Below are positions 61,077 to 64,000 of a stretch of 64,000 nt of DNA, one piece after another. Location of the stretch: contig NZ_CP042913.1 of assembly GCF_008065115.1 (NCBI RefSeq), forward strand, positions 5,467,257 to 5,531,256. The letters run 5' to 3'. The notes under the pieces are model-generated. The model had not been told where the DNA came from. It did not search any database and saw only the letters and a program-made list of their open reading frames with translations. Position 1 is the stretch's first letter. Each line of letters starts with the position of its first letter. Both the position numbers and the translations under genes were made by a program. This stretch comes from Bythopirellula goksoeyrii. GTDB taxonomy: Bacteria; Planctomycetota; Planctomycetia; Pirellulales; Lacipirellulaceae.

Positions 61077-63798
61077 TGCGCATCGCTTGTGGCTTGGTGA
61101 TGGCCAGCGCCGCTGGGGAATCACTCATCGGCAGGCTGCGCCGTACGACGCCGTCATATTTATAAAGCGCCCCCGCGATGGCCGGAGCTGTCGGCACGAG
61201 GCCAATCTCTCCCACGCCGCGAGCACCAAACGGGCACTCCGGATCGGGCTCTTCGACGAAAATCAACTCCATCTCTGGCATCTGGTGGCTCCGCAGCACA
61301 CCACAGTCGTTCATTTTCTTGGCTTGGATAACACCCCCATCGCTCTGGAAATCCTCCGTCAACGCATAGCCGATTCCCATGTGCAGCGAGCCGTACATCT
61401 GCCCTTCGAGTTGCACGGGGTTCAGCACCCGCCCCACATCGTGAGCAGCAACCATTTTTGCCAAGCGTCCGTTCTCATCGAGAATCGCAACTTGCGTAGC
61501 AAACCCATAGGTAAGATGGGTCTTCGGACCGCCCGGTTTGTCGACGTGGTAACCGAGCTTGCTGGTGTAATCGCAAACCCACTCTCCCTGATACACCTGG
61601 CCAACAAGTTGCGAAAGCGTCTTGCCGCCGTCGAGCGCGTTCTTGAGCATCTCACCTGCCGCGGCAATTGAATTGCCAGCCAGCACGGTGGCGCGACTGG
61701 CTGTTGTTTGTCCGCAATCAAGTTGCAAGGTTGTATCGGTGGAAACCGTAAAATACTCTGGTGGGAGCCCCGTTGCTTCCACCGCGAATTGGATGCACAG
61801 AGTAAATAACCCCTGCCCCATTTCAGTGAAACCCGTGCGGATATGGATCGTTCCTTCATCCTCGACCGTTAGTGCCGCGCGACCAATATCCGGCATGCCG
61901 TTGCCGATGCCGACATTCTTGATACCGCAAGCGATCCCCGCGTAGGGGGCACTCTTGTAGATCTCGCGCACTGCTTCGAGCGTTTTTCGCAGGCCAAATG
62001 GCTTGTCGAGAATCTGGCCCGTCGCAAATGCTTCACCAGGTTCGAGAATATTGCGATCTCGCATATCGTAGGCATCGATGCCAACCTTCTCGGCGAGCCG
62101 GTCGAGCAATCCTTCGATCGCAAACGCCGCCTGATTTGCACCAAACCCTCGCATCGCGCCACAGGGAGGGTTGTTCGTGTAGACGGCCAGTGACTCCATG
62201 TCGACTGCCGGCACACGGTAGGGACCGGTACAATGGCCACCGGCCCGTTCGAGAACCTTGGCACCGACCGACGCATAGGCCCCCTTGTCGCCGATAATCC
62301 GCGCCTGCACGGCAGTGATGTGCCCCTCGGAATCGCAACCGACCTTGTAATCCAATTCAATCGGATGCCGCTTGGGATGAATCCGAAAACTTTCAGGACG
62401 CGTAAGTGTCAACTTCACGGGGCGACCTACCAACCATGCCATCAATGCCGTCTGGGCTTGAATCGACATGTCTTCCTTGCCCCCAAACGCGCCACCGTTG
62501 CTCACGAGTTCAACTTGTACGCGTGACGGATCAATCCCCAGCACAGAAGAAATCTGACGCTGATCGTCAAACACTCCTTGGCCCTGAGTGTAAACAAACA
62601 GTGAGCGAGCCGGGTCGTCCTCGACCCCGGTCGGGGCGCCATTCGGGGAGCCAGTCGGGGCGGGGGACCGCCCGGCTCGCTCATCGGTGGGGATCACCAA
62701 ACACGCTTCCGGCTCGAGGAATAAATGTTCAATTCGCTGGGTGACGTAAGAGTCCTCAATAATAAACGCCGAGTTTCGGAACCCCTCCTCGATATCTCCC
62801 CGCTTGAGCGACGATTTACTCAGCAAGTTCGACTCTAAATGAGGATGCACTCGTGGAGCATCTGGCTCAAGTGCCGCGCGGGGACTTGTTACCGGCTCGA
62901 GAACTTCGTATTCGATGTCAATCAATTCCGCAGCACGGCGCGCTAATCGTTGATTCTCCGCAACCACTCCTGCAATCACATCTCCCGTGCACCGAGTCAC
63001 ATCACCTATGCCGACAAAGACGGGCCAATCTTTGGCAATGAGACCTACCAAGGGATCGCCCGGCACATCGGCAGCAGTTACCACGCGATGGACGCCAGCA
63101 AGGTCAAGCGCGCGACTGGCATCAATGGACAGGATCTTGGCACGGGGATGATCGGTCAGCCGCACCGCTCCGTAGAGCATGTCTGGCACAGTCATGTCGT
63201 CGATAAACTTGCGATCCCCTAACACGGCGTCGTGACCCGTAAAGCGCGGCAGGTTGGTCCCCACCTTGCCCGATAAATCCGCCGCCGTCGGCTCGGGTAG
63301 TTTTTCACCACGGCGAAGCTTGGCATATTGCTCGATGCTATCGACGATCTGGGTATAGCCCGTACAGCGACAGAGGTGTGGCTTAAGAGCCGTGGCGATT
63401 TCTTCTCGCGATGGTTCGGGATTCTTGTCGCATAAACCCACACCCCGCATGGCCATACCGGGAATACAGAATCCACACTGCACACCGCCGCATTGCACAA
63501 AGGAATCGGCTATCTGCTGGCGGTGTTGCTCGTCGAGTCCTTCGAGCGTGGTGATCGATTTGCCAGCAGCCTTAACGGGTTTGATGGCGCATGATAGCAC
63601 CGGCTTGTCGTCCATCAGAATCGTGCAGCAACCACATTGTGCCTGGGGTTGGCAGCCATTCTTGGGAGAGGTGATCCCCAGATAGTCGCGCAGCACATCC
63701 AACAGGGTCAGCTCATCATCCGCAGGAAGCTGAACTTCGACGTCGGCCCCATTGACCTGACAAGCGAGCGTGAGAGAGTTTTCGGTGACAGTAGCCAC
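61060..63798 (-). CDS. Xanthine dehydrogenase/aldehyde oxidoreductase family molybdoenzyme with fused [2Fe-2S] domains
   Basis: The GTG start has GGAGG 9 bases upstream. The 912-residue protein has two N-terminal [2Fe-2S] domains (NGCQPQAQCGCCTILMD; GGVQCGFCIPGM … HLCRCTGY) and then the molybdopterin domains (about 185-905) without an FAD domain. This is the layout of Desulfovibrio aldehyde oxidoreductase (MOP) and of the selenium-type xanthine dehydrogenases. Conserved parts include QGQGVFDDQRQ, GAMRGFGANQAAF, GQTTASRATVLAGNS and the catalytic Glu in RGVGEIGLVP. The substrate may be a purine or an aldehyde. Residues about 373-399 (ERAGRSPAPTGSPNGAPTG…) are an insertion made by an 82-base palindromic element. 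Confidence 0.92.
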   Translation of the reverse strand: MATVTENSLTLACQVNGADVEVQLPADDELTLLDVLRDYLGITSPKNGCQPQAQCGCCTILMDDKPVLSCAIKPVKAAGKSITTLEGLDEQHRQQIADSFVQCGGVQCGFCIPGMAMRGVGLCDKNPEPSREEIATALKPHLCRCTGYTQIVDSIEQYAKLRRGEKLPEPTAADLSGKVGTNLPRFTGHDAVLGDRKFIDDMTVPDMLYGAVRLTDHPRAKILSIDASRALDLAGVHRVVTAADVPGDPLVGLIAKDWPVFVGIGDVTRCTGDVIAGVVAENQRLARRAAELIDIEYEVLEPVTSPRAALEPDAPRVHPHLESNLLSKSSLKRGDIEEGFRNSAFIIEDSYVTQRIEHLFLEPEACLVIPTDERAGRSPAPTGSPNGAPTGVEDDPARSLFVYTQGQGVFDDQRQISSVLGIDPSRVQVELVSNGGAFGGKEDMSIQAQTALMAWLVGRPVKLTLTRPESFRIHPKRHPIELDYKVGCDSEGHITAVQARIIGDKGAYASVGAKVLERAGGHCTGPYRVPAVDMESLAVYTNNPPCGAMRGFGANQAAFAIEGLLDRLAEKVGIDAYDMRDRNILEPGEAFATGQILDKPFGLRKTLEAVREIYKSAPYAGIACGIKNVGIGNGMPDIGRAALTVEDEGTIHIRTGFTEMGQGLFTLCIQFAVEATGLPPEYFTVSTDTTLQLDCGQTTASRATVLAGNSIAAAGEMLKNALDGGKTLSQLVGQVYQGEWVCDYTSKLGYHVDKPGGPKTHLTYGFATQVAILDENGRLAKMVAAHDVGRVLNPVQLEGQMYGSLHMGIGYALTEDFQSDGGVIQAKKMNDCGVLRSHQMPEMELIFVEEPDPECPFGARGVGEIGLVPTAPAIAGALYKYDGVVRRSLPMSDSPAALAITKPQAMRNGRAK
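62602..62683. mobile_element. In-frame 82-base palindromic element inside the molybdoenzyme gene
   Basis: Arms TGAGCGAGCCGGGTCGTCC (62602-62620) and GGACCGCCCGGCTCGCTCA (62665-62683) match at 17 of 19 positions. The loop holds three 12-base imperfect direct repeats (GTCGGGGCGCCA, TTCGGGGAGCCA, GTCGGGGCGGGG) that encode APTG/SPNG/APTG on the minus strand. It adds about 27 residues without a frameshift. No transposase is near, so it resembles REP or the Rickettsia palindromic elements. Confidence 0.75.
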
Positions 63799-64000
63799 GA
63801 GTGTTGGCCTCCCTAATGAGTGAATACGATGGTCGTGTGAATGTGGAAAACCGCTTGGCAGTTTCCGCCTTCAGCCAACCAAGTTTGGGATCGCAGTGGC
63901 CAACTCTTGCCCGGCCAGCTGCCGGACTATCCTTCCACTAGCTCTAGTTTGCCATAGAACCCGTCGCTAGACAAGCAGAATGTGGTTGTTCCGCATAGAC
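63799..64000. other. Upstream region of the molybdoenzyme gene, to the window edge
   Basis: Only the ribosome site GGAGG of the minus-strand gene (63812-63808 region) stands out. No gene, promoter or repeat could be supported in the remaining 190 bases. Confidence 0.4.

Overview
The window looks like chromosomal DNA from a planctomycete, most likely of the order Pirellulales. The evidence is protein-family content: three DUF1559 pseudopilin-like proteins with the H-X9-DG tail, eight exported proteins ending in PEP-CTERM sorting signals, five of them with a one-loop dockerin-like motif (GDxDxDGxxDGxDF…WQR…W), a formylglycine sulfatase, EF-hand and PQQ-propeller proteins, and ECF sigma factors paired with membrane anti-sigma genes. 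I saw no rRNA, tRNA, CRISPR array or transposase.

Region by region. 1-2 kb: the end of a Zn/Cd-type P1B ATPase and a TolC-like lipoprotein. 2-6.6 kb, minus strand: an ECF sigma factor, its probable anti-sigma factor, a sugar dehydrogenase and two more PEP-CTERM proteins, all in one direction. 6.7-8.9 kb: DUF1559, PAP2 phosphatase and DUF3147 genes. 8.9-17.2 kb: a Cu(I)/Ag(I) efflux locus with a TolC gene divergent from a Cys-rich exported protein, CusB, CusA and a protein with two TRASH/YHS-like metal sites; a CsoR-like palindrome lies at the divergent junction. 17.4-21.9 kb: PQQ-propeller/EF-hand protein, GNAT, ABC ATPase and DUF1559. 22-31 kb: a nitrate assimilation locus: narK, then a sigma-54-type promoter, a DmsB-DmsC fusion, a cytoplasmic molybdopterin nitrate reductase and a NirB-NirD fusion. 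31-36.8 kb, minus: alkaline phosphatase, sulfatase, FecR-type anti-sigma and a second ECF sigma gene. 37-46.6 kb, plus: two PEP-CTERM proteins, DUF1559, GH5 and GH44 glucanases with dockerin-like and PEP-CTERM tails, and a GH2 beta-galactosidase with an F5/8C domain: a secreted polysaccharide-degradation locus. 46.6-51.2 kb: an aberrant Nramp-like transporter and an arsenosugar-type set (ArsS radical SAM enzyme divergent from two glycosyltransferases). 51.4-55.6 kb: a 1402-residue surface protein built on 177-residue tandem repeats. 55.6-63.8 kb, minus: mercuric-reductase-like flavoprotein, TVP38/TMEM64 protein, fatty acid hydroxylase, an unknown anchored protein, and a xanthine-dehydrogenase-family molybdoenzyme overlapping a MocA-like nucleotidyltransferase.

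The points I rate highest are: a well-formed sigma-54 promoter ahead of a probably quinol-fed assimilatory nitrate reductase; an 82-bp palindromic element sitting in frame inside the molybdoenzyme gene and adding 27 residues; a probable ATT start codon for arsS; recent tandem amplification in the giant repeat gene, which also ends in a double-hairpin repeat that extends the protein past its sorting signal; and the CsoR-like operator of the copper locus.
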